Below are positions 23,768 through 34,691 of a stretch of 64,000 nt of DNA, piece after piece. The position numbers were made by a program, and so were the translations under genes. The DNA lies in contig SCFE01000076.1 in the NCBI GenBank assembly GCA_004352715.1, positions 224,014 to 288,013 of the forward strand, written 5' to 3'. The stretch's first letter is position 1. Each line of letters starts with the position of its first letter. The DNA comes from Hofstenia miamia (taxonomy: Eukaryota > Xenacoelomorpha > Acoela). The notes under the pieces were generated by a model. That model was given only the letters and a program-made list of their open reading frames with translations. It did no database searches and was not told the DNA's origin.

Positions 23768-24153
23768 AATATATTTGTCAATTGACAAAAACATACTTTA
23801 AAGAAATCATTCATGAAGATCAGTACGTTTATAAAAGAGGTGTACCAGCGTCACATGCCTTAACTGTAATATATAATTACTGATTAATGGAACTTGAAAA
23901 GAGCACTTGTGTTTTAAGTTTTTTTCTACTAGATTTTACAAAACCATTCAATAATGTGGAACATAATATTTTACTAAGCTGGTTAGATGAGCATGAAGAG
24001 TTAAAGAGGTACATACCCCGGTACAAATAGTTTTTGGAAGAAAGATCACTTATAACACATATAGATGGAAATCTCTCAAAACCCCAAATGAAATCTATAG
24101 GGCTGCCAGAAGAAACACTACATGGTCCAAGATTGTTCCCTATGTTAATTAAT
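23768..24153 (+). pseudogene. LINE reverse transcriptase fragment, fingers and palm, copy 1
   Basis: Reads KTYFKEIIHEDQYVYKRG, then LDFTKPFNNVEHNILL (RT motif A, with Pro where Ala is usual), and GLPEETLHGPRLFPMLIN (motif B region, with Gln-Gly changed). TGA at 23880 and TAG at 24028 break it. The same lesions are in copy 2; copy 3 has TTA instead of the TGA. Confidence 0.75.
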
Positions 24154-24240
24154 CCCTAGTAAATAAATTTGGAAAATTTGGCAAAAAATTGCCAAATTAT
24201 TGCCAAATATTTGGAAAGGATTTGCAAATCGATTCCAAAT

Positions 24241-24376
24241 ATTTGGCAAATTTTCCAAATTTTATGCAAACTTTCCAAGAATTTGACAAATATTTGGCAA
24301 ATTTTCCAAATAATTTGCAAACTTTCCAAGAATTTGCCAAATATTTGGCAAATTTTACCAAATATTTGACAAAGTT
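24241..24376. repeat. 51-bp tandem repeat inside the MITE
   Basis: Units begin at 24241, 24292 and 24343, each starting ATTTGGCAAATTTT. Apparent ORFs rich in N, I, W, Q across this stretch are products of the repeat and not genes. Confidence 0.85.
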
Positions 24377-24461
24377 TCCAAGTTTTGTGCTAAGTGATTT
24401 TTCATCAGCTTTAGTCATTATAACAGCAGTTGGTTAAACTGCTTCACAGTATACATAAGAT

Positions 24462-24688
24462 NNNNNNNNNNNNNNNNNNNNNNNNNNNNNNNNNNNNNNN
24501 NNNNNNNNNNNNNNNNNNNNNNNNNNNNNNNNNNNNNNNNNNNNNNNNNNNNNNNNNNNNNNNNNNNNNNNNNNNNNNNNNNNNNNNNNNNNNNNNNNNN
24601 NNNNNNNNNNNNNNNNNNNNNNNNNNNNNNNNNNNNNNNNNNNNNNNNNNNNNNNNNNNNNNNNNNNNNNNNNNNNNNNNNNNNNNNN
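24462..24688. other. Assembly gap, 227 N
   Basis: Lies inside the MITE; assembly of its palindromic repeats probably failed here. Confidence 0.95.
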
Positions 24689-24897
24689 TTTAATTGTTTA
24701 TAACAGTAGTCAATGAAAAGTTGAAATTTTCGTTATATTGGTTTCAAAAATGTTTGAAATACTCAATTATATATTATGTACACGTATATTTATTCAAATA
24801 AGCTTTAAATTAATGAATGTACAAATTGTACAAATTTGGAAAATTTGGCAATTATTTGGCAAATATTTGCCAAATTTTCCAAACGTATTTACTAGGG

Positions 24898-25520
24898 ATG
24901 ACTAAAAAATTAATAAATGATCTCTTCTGGAGTTTGGTGATGATATAACATATATAATAAACTGTACAAAGGAAGATAATGTATATGATGAAATAAGTAA
25001 GTTGATAAAGAAAATTGAAGACAAAAAATGCAAATAAATTTAAACAAACTGTTGAAATTGTAATTAGTACTACTAAAGGACTACCTTCACCAACACCCAT
25101 AATTTTCAATGGAACGGAGATTAATCAAGTTTCAAAGACAAAGTTATTAGGTGTTGAAATAGATACAAGTTTGAGTTTAGAATCAGAAATAACAAAAAGA
25201 ATGAAAAAAGGCAGGAAATCAATTGTAATTCTTGCATTCTTAAATTGGAAAGGATTTATTACATATGATTTAGAACTCTTCTATAAAACAGAGATTAGAT
25301 GTTATTACAAAGCGTGCAGAGAAAATAAAAAAGATAAGTGCAATTATATAAGAAAATGTACAAAAATAATTTGAAAAAGGAGAAGATAAATCGACTCATC
25401 CTTTACGCGATATACTCTATTTAAAAGAATATTCATATCCGACAAGAACATTTTATTTACACCACCATAAAATGCCACGATGTAGAACAGATTACATAAA
25501 GAGAACTTTTTTATAATGCA
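24898..25520 (+). pseudogene. LINE RT motif C to C-terminus, copy 1
   Basis: After the MITE the RT resumes as LINDLFWSFGDDITYI, where FGDD stands for the usual F/YADD catalytic box. The piece 25015-25374 holds TKLLGVEIDTSLSLESEI, the LGV-x-ID-x-L thumb motif seen in LINE RTs. Stops after about 60 codons and beyond 25374 show decay. Only copy 1 has this part; copies 2 and 3 stop at gaps. Confidence 0.75.
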
Positions 25521-25596
25521 TTAAAACTCAACAATTCAATTCTGAATTTTTTACATTTGTAAATTACTACTGCCATGCCTTGTTGCAGTCAAATAA

Positions 25597-25599
<3 letters not shown>

Positions 25600-25642
<43 letters not shown>
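25600..25642. repeat. (AT)n tail of LINE copy 1 / junction with copy 2
   Basis: Directly follows AAATAAAAC at the LINE 3' end and directly precedes the sequence that in copy 1 follows the internal (TA)n. Confidence 0.9.
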
Positions 25643-25644
<2 letters not shown>

Positions 25645-27231
25645 GATGTAACATATAAAAGATTTGCAAATTTAATGATAAACGAAATTCAGAATATTCG
25701 TGAAGAAGATATAAATGGAGCTCCACAGCAGTATATAATAAATGAACTCGAATTAAATTCAGTAATAAATTTCCCAACAAGGGGGATGTGCAAAACTGGA
25801 CACGATTTTTACCAATATGGATAATGTTTATAAAATGCCTGAAGAAATTCCAGCTCTCGGAAATTCTGATCATATTTGTATTCTTTATGAACCCTTGAAT
25901 AGGAAGAATAGAAAAAATTTTACACAAAATTTTGTTTTTGATCCTACTGAAAAATGCATTGCAAAATAGAAAGATATTTATGTCAAGTGAATTGGGAACT
26001 AGCTTATAATGATATGACTGCAATCAATTGACTAACAATATTTACAATATCATAGACAGATTTATGCAATGTACCCGAGAAAGAAAATAAAAATATCAAA
26101 CAAAGATCCTCCATGGATAAAACCTTTTCTAAAATATTTATTGCATAAAAACCATGACGCTTAAAGAAAAAATAATAGGCAAAGAGTAAAAAAATTATCT
26201 AAGCAAATAGAGGAAGTACGTAGATTTCCGGAAGTAAAACTAAGAGCAACTCTAGGAGAAAAAGCAAGTAAAAAATGGTGAAATTATGTAAAAACTCAGA
26301 AGAAAAAATCTCAAAAAACAGCAACTATATCAAGATTAGTGAACAAGTATGAAACAACCAAAGAAGCAGTTAAATGTATTAACGCATATTTTGCAAATAT
26401 ATGTAAATCTGAAGATTCATTAATTTGGGAAAACGATTCCACCCATAATGGGCAAATAGCATTACCACAAAAATACCAAGTTTATAGTTTTCTAAAAAAC
26501 ATTAATAAGATCTCCATATTGGTTCTGGAGAAGATATTCACTAGTTCTCAGCAAGCTTATTTATATGTTCTGGACATGTTGTATTCGTAATAAAAGTTTC
26601 CCTTCATTATAGGAAAGAGATTTTATGTTTCCAATGCCGAAGACTGTGAACGTAGCTAAGCCAAATGATTTAAGATCAATAATGATTACAGAAATCCGTG
26701 ACGCGGAATAGAAAAATATATTTGTCAATTGACCAAAACGTACTTTAAAGAAATCATTCATGAAGATCAGTACGTTTATAAAAGAGGTGTACCAGCGTCA
26801 CATGCCTTAACTGTAATATATAATTACTGATTAATGGAACTTGAAAAGAGCACTTGTGTTTTAAGTTTTTTTCTACTAGATTTTACAAAACCATTCAATA
26901 ATGTGGAACATAATATTTTACTAAGCTGGTTAGATGAGCATGAAGAGTTAAAGAGGTACATACCCCGGTACAAATAGTTTTTGGAAGAAAGATCACTTAT
27001 AACACATATAGATGGAAATCTCTCAAAACCCCAAATGAAATCTATAGGGCTGCCAGAAGAAACACTACATGGTCCAAGATTGTTCCCTATGTTAATTAAT
27101 CCCTAGTAAATAAATTTGGAAAATTTGGCAAAAAATTGCCAAATTATTGCCAAATATTTGGAAAGGATTTGCAAATCGATTCCAAATATTTGGCAAATTT
27201 TCCAAATTTTATGCAAACTTTCCAAGAATTT
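25643..27231 (+). mobile_element. Jockey-like LINE copy 2 (tandem duplicate of 22689-24231)
   Basis: Nearly identical to copy 1 from TACCGATGTAAC onward, including the same internal stops and the same MITE at the same site (MITE left end at 27111). It therefore arose by duplication of the already dead, already interrupted copy. It has no 5' part and stops at a 15-N gap. Confidence 0.88.
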
Positions 27232-27246
27232 NNNNNNNNNNNNNNN
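27232..27246. other. Assembly gap, 15 N
   Basis: Too small for the missing 3' part of the MITE and LINE (over 1 kb in copy 1). A (TA)n tract follows, matching the LINE tail, so sequence is probably missing. Confidence 0.9.
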
Positions 27247-27999
27247 ATATATATATATTGTATGTAACCAATTAGAATTAACCAAAATAAATATATTTTA
27301 CTAATGCGGAGCACGTATTAACACGGATTAATGAAATCTTTAAAAAAAGATTTGATCAACAAATAGTGCCGTATTGGCTATTGCCCTGAATTTAGCTGCT
27401 CTGCATCTCGTGTAAATGGGGCATTGTTATCAGATGAATTTACTGTTACAGATTAAGGTATCTAAAACCCTTAGTTTACAACATCTGGAAGGATTATAGC
27501 ATTGCACCAGATGATGTCCCAAAAGAAGTTATCACACAGTAAGCAGTGCTCAGGAGTTGAACGTTTAAGTACATATAGGGCGTTACGCATTAGTTTAAAG
27601 TAAAACTGGATCTTACATTAGTTCTTTACAAATTCGGATATTAGAAGTGGCTTAAGCATCTAGTTATTGACAATGATAAAATACTGGCTAAAATCGGACA
27701 AATTTCGACTGAAATCGACATATTTGACATGGTCGTAACCAAACTTCATTTTCACTGGGAAGAACTGCTAGTATCAACCTGAAAATAATAAGAGATATTG
27801 CAAGAAGCTTAAAGTGATTGAAAATGTAAAAATACATCTAATTGTTGAAATGGCATATAAATCCACTTTTTTTACAATACAAATTGGGTATGTGGCTATT
27901 AAATGCGCCCTAAGGCTCTCACGCATACTCAATTTATGTTTTTTTACAATAGCCGTCCGAACTGCTTGTTGGCGTTAAGTATGCTGAAAATCGGTGATC
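27247..27999. other. Unassigned AT-rich DNA
   Basis: Begins with a (TA)n that may be the LINE tail. A few peptide-like stretches occur near 27310-27540 but with stops and no recognisable family. Confidence 0.4.
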
Positions 28000-28617
28000 N
28001 NNNNNNNNNNNNNNNNNNNNNNNNNNNNNNNNNNNNNNNNNNNNNNNNNNNNNNNNNNNNNNNNNNNNNNNNNNNNNNNNNNNNNNNNNNNNNNNNNNNN
28101 NNNNNNNNNNNNNNNNNNNNNNNNNNNNNNNNNNNNNNNNNNNNNNNNNNNNNNNNNNNNNNNNNNNNNNNNNNNNNNNNNNNNNNNNNNNNNNNNNNNN
28201 NNNNNNNNNNNNNNNNNNNNNNNNNNNNNNNNNNNNNNNNNNNNNNNNNNNNNNNNNNNNNNNNNNNNNNNNNNNNNNNNNNNNNNNNNNNNNNNNNNNN
28301 NNNNNNNNNNNNNNNNNNNNNNNNNNNNNNNNNNNNNNNNNNNNNNNNNNNNNNNNNNNNNNNNNNNNNNNNNNNNNNNNNNNNNNNNNNNNNNNNNNNN
28401 NNNNNNNNNNNNNNNNNNNNNNNNNNNNNNNNNNNNNNNNNNNNNNNNNNNNNNNNNNNNNNNNNNNNNNNNNNNNNNNNNNNNNNNNNNNNNNNNNNNN
28501 NNNNNNNNNNNNNNNNNNNNNNNNNNNNNNNNNNNNNNNNNNNNNNNNNNNNNNNNNNNNNNNNNNNNNNNNNNNNNNNNNNNNNNNNNNNNNNNNNNNN
28601 NNNNNNNNNNNNNNNNN
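28000..28617. other. Assembly gap, 618 N
   Basis: Truncates the Penelope-like element on its 5' side; its reverse transcriptase would lie here or be absent. Confidence 0.95.
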
Positions 28618-28978
28618 TTCACTTCAACTCAAATCAAGCCTGTTTTTCAATCATTCAAAACCAGCAACATCTTTTCAAACAAAGATCCCATTCCAATGTC
28701 TCTACGCTCTTCTCTTGTTTATAAATATCAATGTCATAAGTGTGAGCACTTATACATAGGAGAAACTAGAAGACATCTTCAAACCAGAATCCGAGAACAT
28801 CTCTACGGTTATCTTCGCTCAGAAGTCTTCCTCCATCATCAAAGCTATGCCGCCACGTTCATCTAATTTTTCAGTCCTAATCTGTCATCCATCTTCAAAG
28901 GTAGCCGAAGCATTTGCAATCAAAGAAATTCGCAGGTCACTTAACAATCAAGTCGAAATCAAACTTAACATCTTCTAA
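28618..28978 (+). pseudogene. GIY-YIG endonuclease domain of Penelope-like element
   Basis: Reads SSLVYKYQCHKCEHLYIGET followed by RRHLQTRIREHL: the V-Y-K-x-x-C-x2-C spacer, YIGET and R-x2-L-x2-R-x-x-EH are hallmarks of the Penelope GIY-YIG domain, which nicks target DNA for target-primed reverse transcription. A frameshift between about 28830 and 28866 sends the first frame to a stop at 28866; the next frame continues with AEAFAIKEIRRSLNNQVEIK and stops at 28978, as expected for the family C-terminus. Confidence 0.82.
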
Positions 28979-29036
28979 GCTGTCAATCATTCAATCAATC
29001 ATTTCATTGCAATATATATAAACTTTATTTTTAAAT

Positions 29037-29104
29037 CGTTGTGTATTCTTGCTGATGAAGGCTAATAATATAGCTGAAAGTGCTACAAATATAATACGTC
29101 AACG
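29037..29104 (+). ncRNA. Hammerhead-ribozyme-like motif, probably degenerate
   Basis: Contains CTGATGA (29052-29058), a short helix-forming segment, GAAA (29076-29079), GTC (29098-29100), and flanking CGTTG (29037-29041) that can pair with CAACG (29100-29104). This is the order of a type I hammerhead core. The stem II pairing needs a bulge and the first base pair of stem III looks mismatched, so self-cleavage is doubtful. Confidence 0.4.
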
Positions 29105-29112
29105 AGTTCGTT

Positions 29113-29192
29113 TATATATATATACATATATATATATATACGCTAACACTAATGCAGTTGATGCTACAATATATATATATATATATATATAT
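29113..29192. repeat. Two (TA)n tracts around a short spacer
   Basis: TA runs at about 29115-29140 and 29168-29192. Confidence 0.85.
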
Positions 29193-29904
29193 AATGATAT
29201 ATTTAATTTGCAAATTATGCAATTTTGTTTATTTAGGTGTGTGATTTCTTAGAAAGTTTGAACTAATTAAATTAAGCTCTTTGTATCTACAAAAAGACTT
29301 TTAAACATCAGATAATTTTTAATATCCGAACGTAAATTGAAAAAAATAATTGTTTTGATAAAAATTTAAGTAGTTTAGTGTGCGATTTCCTAAAATTAAG
29401 AAAATTGTATGGAATATGGAATCAATACAGTTTTGTATCTTTCTAACTGTTTATTATTTCTGAAATACGTGTTTAGTGAAACAGACACATTTCCCAAAAT
29501 TATTAATTTATAGATTGCTTTCACATTAACAATATATAATGTGTTGAATTTAATAGAAAGAAATAAATTATTAATACCCAAAAATTACTCCGTTTAATTT
29601 TCTTAGTATGATTCCAGTCTTACATGTGATACATATCAATAATATCATTAGTATTAAAAGATATGAAGTATTTCAAGGGTGAATTGACTAGTAATAAATA
29701 TCAAAAAGCCTTATTAACCTTTGCATTTAATGTTTATTTCAAAAATTCATCAACTGATTTGGGTTTAATTAATGCTTGGCACTCGATACCATTGGCATAT
29801 TTTTGCATACATTAATGTTAAATAGAATCACTTTGTATTTGAAAATTTCTATATAATTTAAATACAGGACTTCTGAGACAAGATTAAAATGCTAATTTCC
29901 ATTA

Positions 29905-30130
29905 GGCCACGGTTAGACTAGTGATTGGTTCAAAAGTGATCTTTCACGTTTTGATTGAATCGCATGTCTAACCACCCGAGATAATTAGCGATGTGACGAT
30001 CAACAAAGAAATCGTGCGCGTTCGATTTCTTTGTGATCGTCACATCGCTAATTATCTCGGGTGGTTAGACGCGCGATTCAATCAAAATGTGGCAGACCAC
30101 TTTTGAACCAATTACAGTCCAACCGTGGCC
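29905..30130. mobile_element. Harbinger-like palindromic MITE, copy A
   Basis: A 226-bp element starting GGCCACGGTTAGACTAG and ending in the inverse, flanked by TTA at 29902-29904 and 30131-30133. A 3-bp TTA target duplication with GGCC-type ends fits PIF/Harbinger. The two arms are almost perfectly complementary along their whole length, meeting near 30015 around TGCGCGTT. Confidence 0.85.
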
Positions 30131-33100
30131 TTAGGTATATCAAATTTTTGCAAAGCTCGCTGCTTTTTCTAATGATATTGCATTAGACTGAACATATATT
30201 TCACAATAGCGCTCTCTGCCAAATCCTAGATATGTTTTCTTTAAATAACAATATCATTTCAGTAATGGATTATCTGTGAATGGCTATGATCTTATTTGTT
30301 TTCAGAAATAAGAGTGCTGTTGCAACGTAAGATTTGCGTTTATGAAACTAAAAACCTACTGAAGTTTTTCAACAAATCAAGCAACGATGCATTCTAATTA
30401 ATCTCGTTTTCCATGTCAATCTTGAAATAATTTATAGTTGTTTGTACTATAAGTAGATGTAAAAATGGATTGAAAAGCTTCAATTTACTAAAACCTAGTT
30501 TTTGCTTTTTTCGAAATTCGCAGGGAACTACTAAAGTTGATAATGATAAGATTGTAAAATTGAAATGAATTTTATAATAGCTATGATGCAGCGATGTTTT
30601 TTTGGAAGAAATCCCTGTCACTGTTTCATTTTCGGGAATCGTGTTTTAAAATTTAGATTTCCTCCATGCTTTGTTTTCAGTTTTCTAAATTTTTAATTGT
30701 TGCAGGAGTTATCAAAGATGCATGTATCTAAATAATCGAATTTTCTTGATTTTAAATGTGTGAGAATAAGCATATATATTGATTATTACATCAATGATAT
30801 GCATTATTTCATGTCTACTTTTGATTCTTCCAGTAAATCTCAAGCATCTCAGGCATTGACATACACAAAGACGGTCATGGTGCAATGCCCTTTTATCAGA
30901 TGGCCAAAAAATTGTTAAAAAATTAGAAAATTTAAAAATTGAAATAAAATGGTGCTTATTTTTTTAATATTTTCCAACATTTTGCGAACAGTTGTTCACT
31001 TTAGCACAACAGTAATGCCCACTCCTCCAACGCCCCCGGTCTAAGAATCTTGTTTACGCCCTTGGTCATAGTACCTGACTGAGTTGGTGCATTAGAAAGC
31101 TAACTATCTGATATTTAATATTCCTTTGTTTTGTCTGCTTCCTGTTTAACTTTTCATCGGTTACAACAAATTTCGAAAGCGTAATAGATACAAGCAGTTT
31201 CTACCACTGTTCTGCTCATCATTGCAATGCTTTGACTTAAGGCATTAATTCTGAAGCTATAATTTTGAAGGTTAGAAAAGTTGTAATATACAATATGCAA
31301 ATTCATGGTTGAATTGAAACAAAGGGGAAAATGCGATTCGTGGTTTCGTCTCATTCTGCCTTTTTTTGAAAGGCCGACCTCATATGTGAATTTTCCTAAT
31401 GTTCTCAACCATCTGGTGCTTTAACTAAAATTCCTCTAGGAGTTTTTCAAAAGTTGTGATGATTTTTTCAAAAACCTTTTAGACATCTACTGCCCAACAA
31501 CTCCTATTTTCACAAGGCACGCATATATTCAGAAATTTGAAGTTTGTTGATTTCCTTTTGGTTATAACGAGACACAAAGTGTCATCAGCATACTATAAAA
31601 TATTAGGGTATTTTAAATACTAAGAAATATTACAAGCAAATATGTTACAAAATATTAAACCTAAAATTCATCGTAATGAGAGTCCTTACACAATTTTAGG
31701 GCGCATTCATTTATTATATATTTATGTAATTTGATTTATATGTGAGATAACAATAGAGTAAATCTTTATTGATTCGTCACCAGTTAAATTTTCAATATTT
31801 AAATATTTGACCGGTTGATTGCGTAAACAATTATTTGTTTTTCTTCCAAATTTTTTGAGTACTATATGTCAGAGATAATTAAATAATATTATATTTAGTT
31901 GTATTTGTATGTCAATATTTTTTGCGTACGCAGTGCTTAAAAATTTCTTCTAATTTAGGCTTTATGGTTGCTATTCCCTTTTTCGTCTTAGGACAGCCTT
32001 TATTCAGTTTTAATGAGTTTAGAATAAACGTCAAATGATTTGAAAAGAGCAATTACTTTAATTATAACTTTAAATGGTAACGATTCAAGCCAAACATCAT
32101 TGTTTTGAATTAAAATTTTATTTGAAAATAAAGGTATGCTTTATGAACCTAGCTTTGAGCGTTGTCTTATATACGTTTCTTAGGACTAATTATAGCGTGT
32201 ATTAAATTATCATAAGTTAACAAACTGGTATGACCGCTAAAAGTACACATCAAACAATAGAATGTGCACCTGATTTTGACACAATTAGTAAATATGTAGT
32301 CAGTGTTTTAGTAAGGACCTGTAAGGCGTCTAGGACTTTCGTAATCATCACAATACAAGCCAAACACTGACAGGTAAGACTTAAGATTATGTGTTATCAA
32401 AATATATGAAATATTCCTGAAAAAGTAAAATTTATTTAAAGTGATTTATTTCAGAAAACTTTGTAGAGGCTTAGACTAAAAAAATTGTCTTTGTAGTTTT
32501 TTTGTCGCATGCAGAAGAGTATTCAATCTAGCACTTAGATGCTGCTGTTGCCACACGGCCTCCTAATTTTTTACAACATTTTGTAATGTTTTTAACTATT
32601 AAGAAAATATGAATAAAATAATCATTACTAATACAAATTTATAAGAAATATATTGTTCTTGTGTTGACGGTTTGAAATCTTGCAAAATTTTAGAAACTTA
32701 TTACTTCCTTTGTATAAATTTTTACTTTGACCTAGACAATTTTTTAAGTGTTATCTATTGTGAAGTGGATATAAATGTATTTTAAAGTTGAAAACATCTT
32801 ATATGCTCTGAAAATGTTGGTAATATTAGTAGTAGTAAAGTGACTATTAGCAGAAAAATGTAAAAATGTGCCTACATGGAAGTTAATAGAATCTACCATT
32901 GTGAATAGTAAAATTTGAAGTGCATATGAAAATCTGTACTCAGATAGACCTCTCATAGAATTTCTCTTGAAAACATTGGCAGAAACATAATTTAGGTTCT
33001 ACTACTCTAACTTAGATTTATCAATAAGACTAATTTTGGTAGTTTTGTGAACATATTTCTCAATTTAAAAACTATTTGTCTTTTAGTTTAATAGAATCGG

Positions 33101-33650
33101 CTTGAAAATTTTCAATTTTTTTATCATTTTATGATTGATATATTTAAAAAAATTTAGGAAAGCTTTGAAACATTTTAAAACAGACTTGAATAGTTTTAAT
33201 AAGTATTTGTAAGTCAAATTTTGATCATTTCTGTATTAACTAAGTAAATTTCAAAATTAGTTGTTTTTGATTTTAAGAAGCACTTCATTTTGAAAACATT
33301 TAGGTATTAAAATTGAAATTTTAATAGAATTATTATACTCAAAGTTCTCCATGTGGTGTTTAAGATGTACATCGATTTTTGAGATGCGATAGTATGCTTA
33401 AATGTATCTTACATTCAATTATGAATTATTTGAATTAGCGAAAATGTGTAAATCTTCTCACAAACCAGAATCGATTAAACTTATGGTTGAATAAATCCTT
33501 TTCTGCATACATCAATGTTTTTTTATATTTGCGTATCTCACCATAAATAATTTCTTGAAGTTGTAAAAATTATTCTGTAAATTTCATGAAACAATTTCAC
33601 TGATTGAGGAAATTTGCATTATATATATTATAAAATAATGAATTTTTTAG

Positions 33651-34691
33651 ATGGCTGCGGAGGAAGAATTGGACTTTTTGAAATGCTACATATGCCGAGA
33701 TCGTTTTGTTAATCCTCATTGTCTACCTTGCCTACATTCTTTTTGCAAAGTATGTTTAGATCGTGTAATCGAAGCTTTTGGTTCACCTGAATTTTCATGC
33801 CCTTATTGTCAGGCTTCGACACCTGTTTATTTAGTAAGAAAAGACTTCCGTTGTGAACAATTCATTAATTATTATAAAAGATTACCAAATGGTCCAAAGT
33901 CAAGAAATTTATGCACCTCATGTATGAAACATATGGATTCCTTTGAAGCACATGTATGCAAAGATTGTGTAACTCTTATATGCATTTCCTGTGCTGATCA
34001 GCATAGACGAGATGTTAATAGTTCCAAACATAAAGTGTATTCACTAAGCTCAACTGTCCTTCCTTTATGTTCAATTCATGGACGAAAATTAGATCTATTT
34101 TGCAATGCAACCACCTGTGATGAAGCAATTTGCAGCATCTGTGCAGAGAAAAACCATTTAGGACATGAAGTTAAATCAGTTGACGAAAAACTAGTTTTCT
34201 ATAAAGATCAAATTAGGCACAACTTACAATTGCTTAACGTAAAGTTAGGCAAAGTCTATACCAAAATAGATTCGTTAGTGGATTTAAATGTAGAAAATTA
34301 TGAATCTTTAGATAATTTAGAAATTTCATTGACTGAGCAAAAAGAAAAAATTTTAAAAATTACCAACTGCATTTATAAAACAGAAAAAAAGAAAATTGCT
34401 GAAGCGAAGTGCGCATATGACCGCAATTTTCAAAAAGAAATTCTTCCACTTAATGCCTTGAAAGAAAAGCTAAGTGTGCTTAATTCCATAGATCTCAACT
34501 CAAAGTCATTCGAGGAGATATGCGTGATTTATAACAATGTCCAATTAAATTCTGTTAAACTAGATGTAAATGCTACGCCTAAATTACAAGCAGCTGATTT
34601 AACACACACTATATCACAAGACATTGGAGAAAATGAATTAAAAGACGCAATTGCACAGTGGTTGGGAAGCATTTCGACAGCAAGTGTATAG
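33651..34691 (+). CDS. TRIM-type RING/B-box protein, copy A (346 aa)
   Basis: Complete single-exon ORF ending at TAG 34689-34691. Domains: RING C3HC4 at C12-x2-C15-x11-C27-x-H29-x2-C32-x2-C35-x14-C50-x2-C53; B-box 1-like C88-x2-C91, C103-x2-C106-x4-C111-x2-C114 with H118/H127; B-box 2 C140-x2-H143-x7-C151, C161-x2-C164, H169-x2-H172; then a long Leu/Lys/Glu coiled coil (about 175-285) and a short tail. There is no PRY/SPRY, NHL or other C-terminal domain, so it is a short TRIM. The expected role is a dimeric E3 ubiquitin ligase. The ATG is preceded by TTTTTTAG, which could be a 3' splice site of an intron in the 5' UTR. The reading frame is intact. Confidence 0.9.
   Translation: MAAEEELDFLKCYICRDRFVNPHCLPCLHSFCKVCLDRVIEAFGSPEFSCPYCQASTPVYLVRKDFRCEQFINYYKRLPNGPKSRNLCTSCMKHMDSFEAHVCKDCVTLICISCADQHRRDVNSSKHKVYSLSSTVLPLCSIHGRKLDLFCNATTCDEAICSICAEKNHLGHEVKSVDEKLVFYKDQIRHNLQLLNVKLGKVYTKIDSLVDLNVENYESLDNLEISLTEQKEKILKITNCIYKTEKKKIAEAKCAYDRNFQKEILPLNALKEKLSVLNSIDLNSKSFEEICVIYNNVQLNSVKLDVNATPKLQAADLTHTISQDIGENELKDAIAQWLGSISTASV

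Larger units (their letters stand above)
24154..24897. mobile_element. MITE with CCCTAGTAAATA ends, inserted in LINE RT
   Basis: Both ends carry CCCTAGTAAATA facing inward, followed by TTTGGAAAATTTGGC on each side. The element lies exactly between the LIN of the RT sentence and its continuation DLFWSFGDD. The interior is made of TTTGGCAAA / TTTGCCAAA words, including a 51-bp tandem repeat from 24241, and a 227-N gap (24462-24688). No ORF with meaning. The superfamily is unclear; an AT abuts both ends. Confidence 0.72.
21674..25642 (+). mobile_element. Jockey-like LINE copy 1, disrupted
   Basis: Gag-like ORF1 with CCHC knuckles (21674-22250), endonuclease (about 22275-22960), linker and RT (to 24153), an inserted MITE (24154-24897), the rest of the RT and C-terminus (24898-25520), and a 3' end passing into (AT)n at 25600-25642. 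All coding parts carry stops and frameshifts, and an internal (TA)n at 22614-22688 splits the endonuclease. The domain order, triple knuckle gag and lack of a poly-A tail fit the Jockey group. Confidence 0.78.
28618..29112 (+). mobile_element. Penelope-like element, 3' end
   Basis: Contains the C-terminal GIY-YIG endonuclease coding part, a stop at 28976-28978 and a 3' non-coding end with a hammerhead-ribozyme-like motif, followed by (TA)n. Penelope-like elements carry RT plus GIY-YIG and often hammerhead motifs in their terminal repeats. The 5' part is lost in the gap. Confidence 0.78.

Noticed and set aside
24241-24376. CRISPR-like repeat array
   Set aside because: Direct 51-bp tandem repeat with no unique spacers, in animal DNA.
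24169-24437. Overlapping ORFs rich in N, I, W, Q, K on both strands
   Set aside because: Translation of the 51-bp tandem repeat and TTTGGCAAA words of the MITE, not protein genes.
31154-31408. 84-aa minus-strand ORF
   Set aside because: Not conserved as an open frame in the duplicated copy near 51560-51830.
32744-32956. 70-aa minus-strand ORF, also present as 81 aa at 53169-53414
   Set aside because: It is conserved only because the two upstream tracts are nearly identical; no motif or start context supports a gene.
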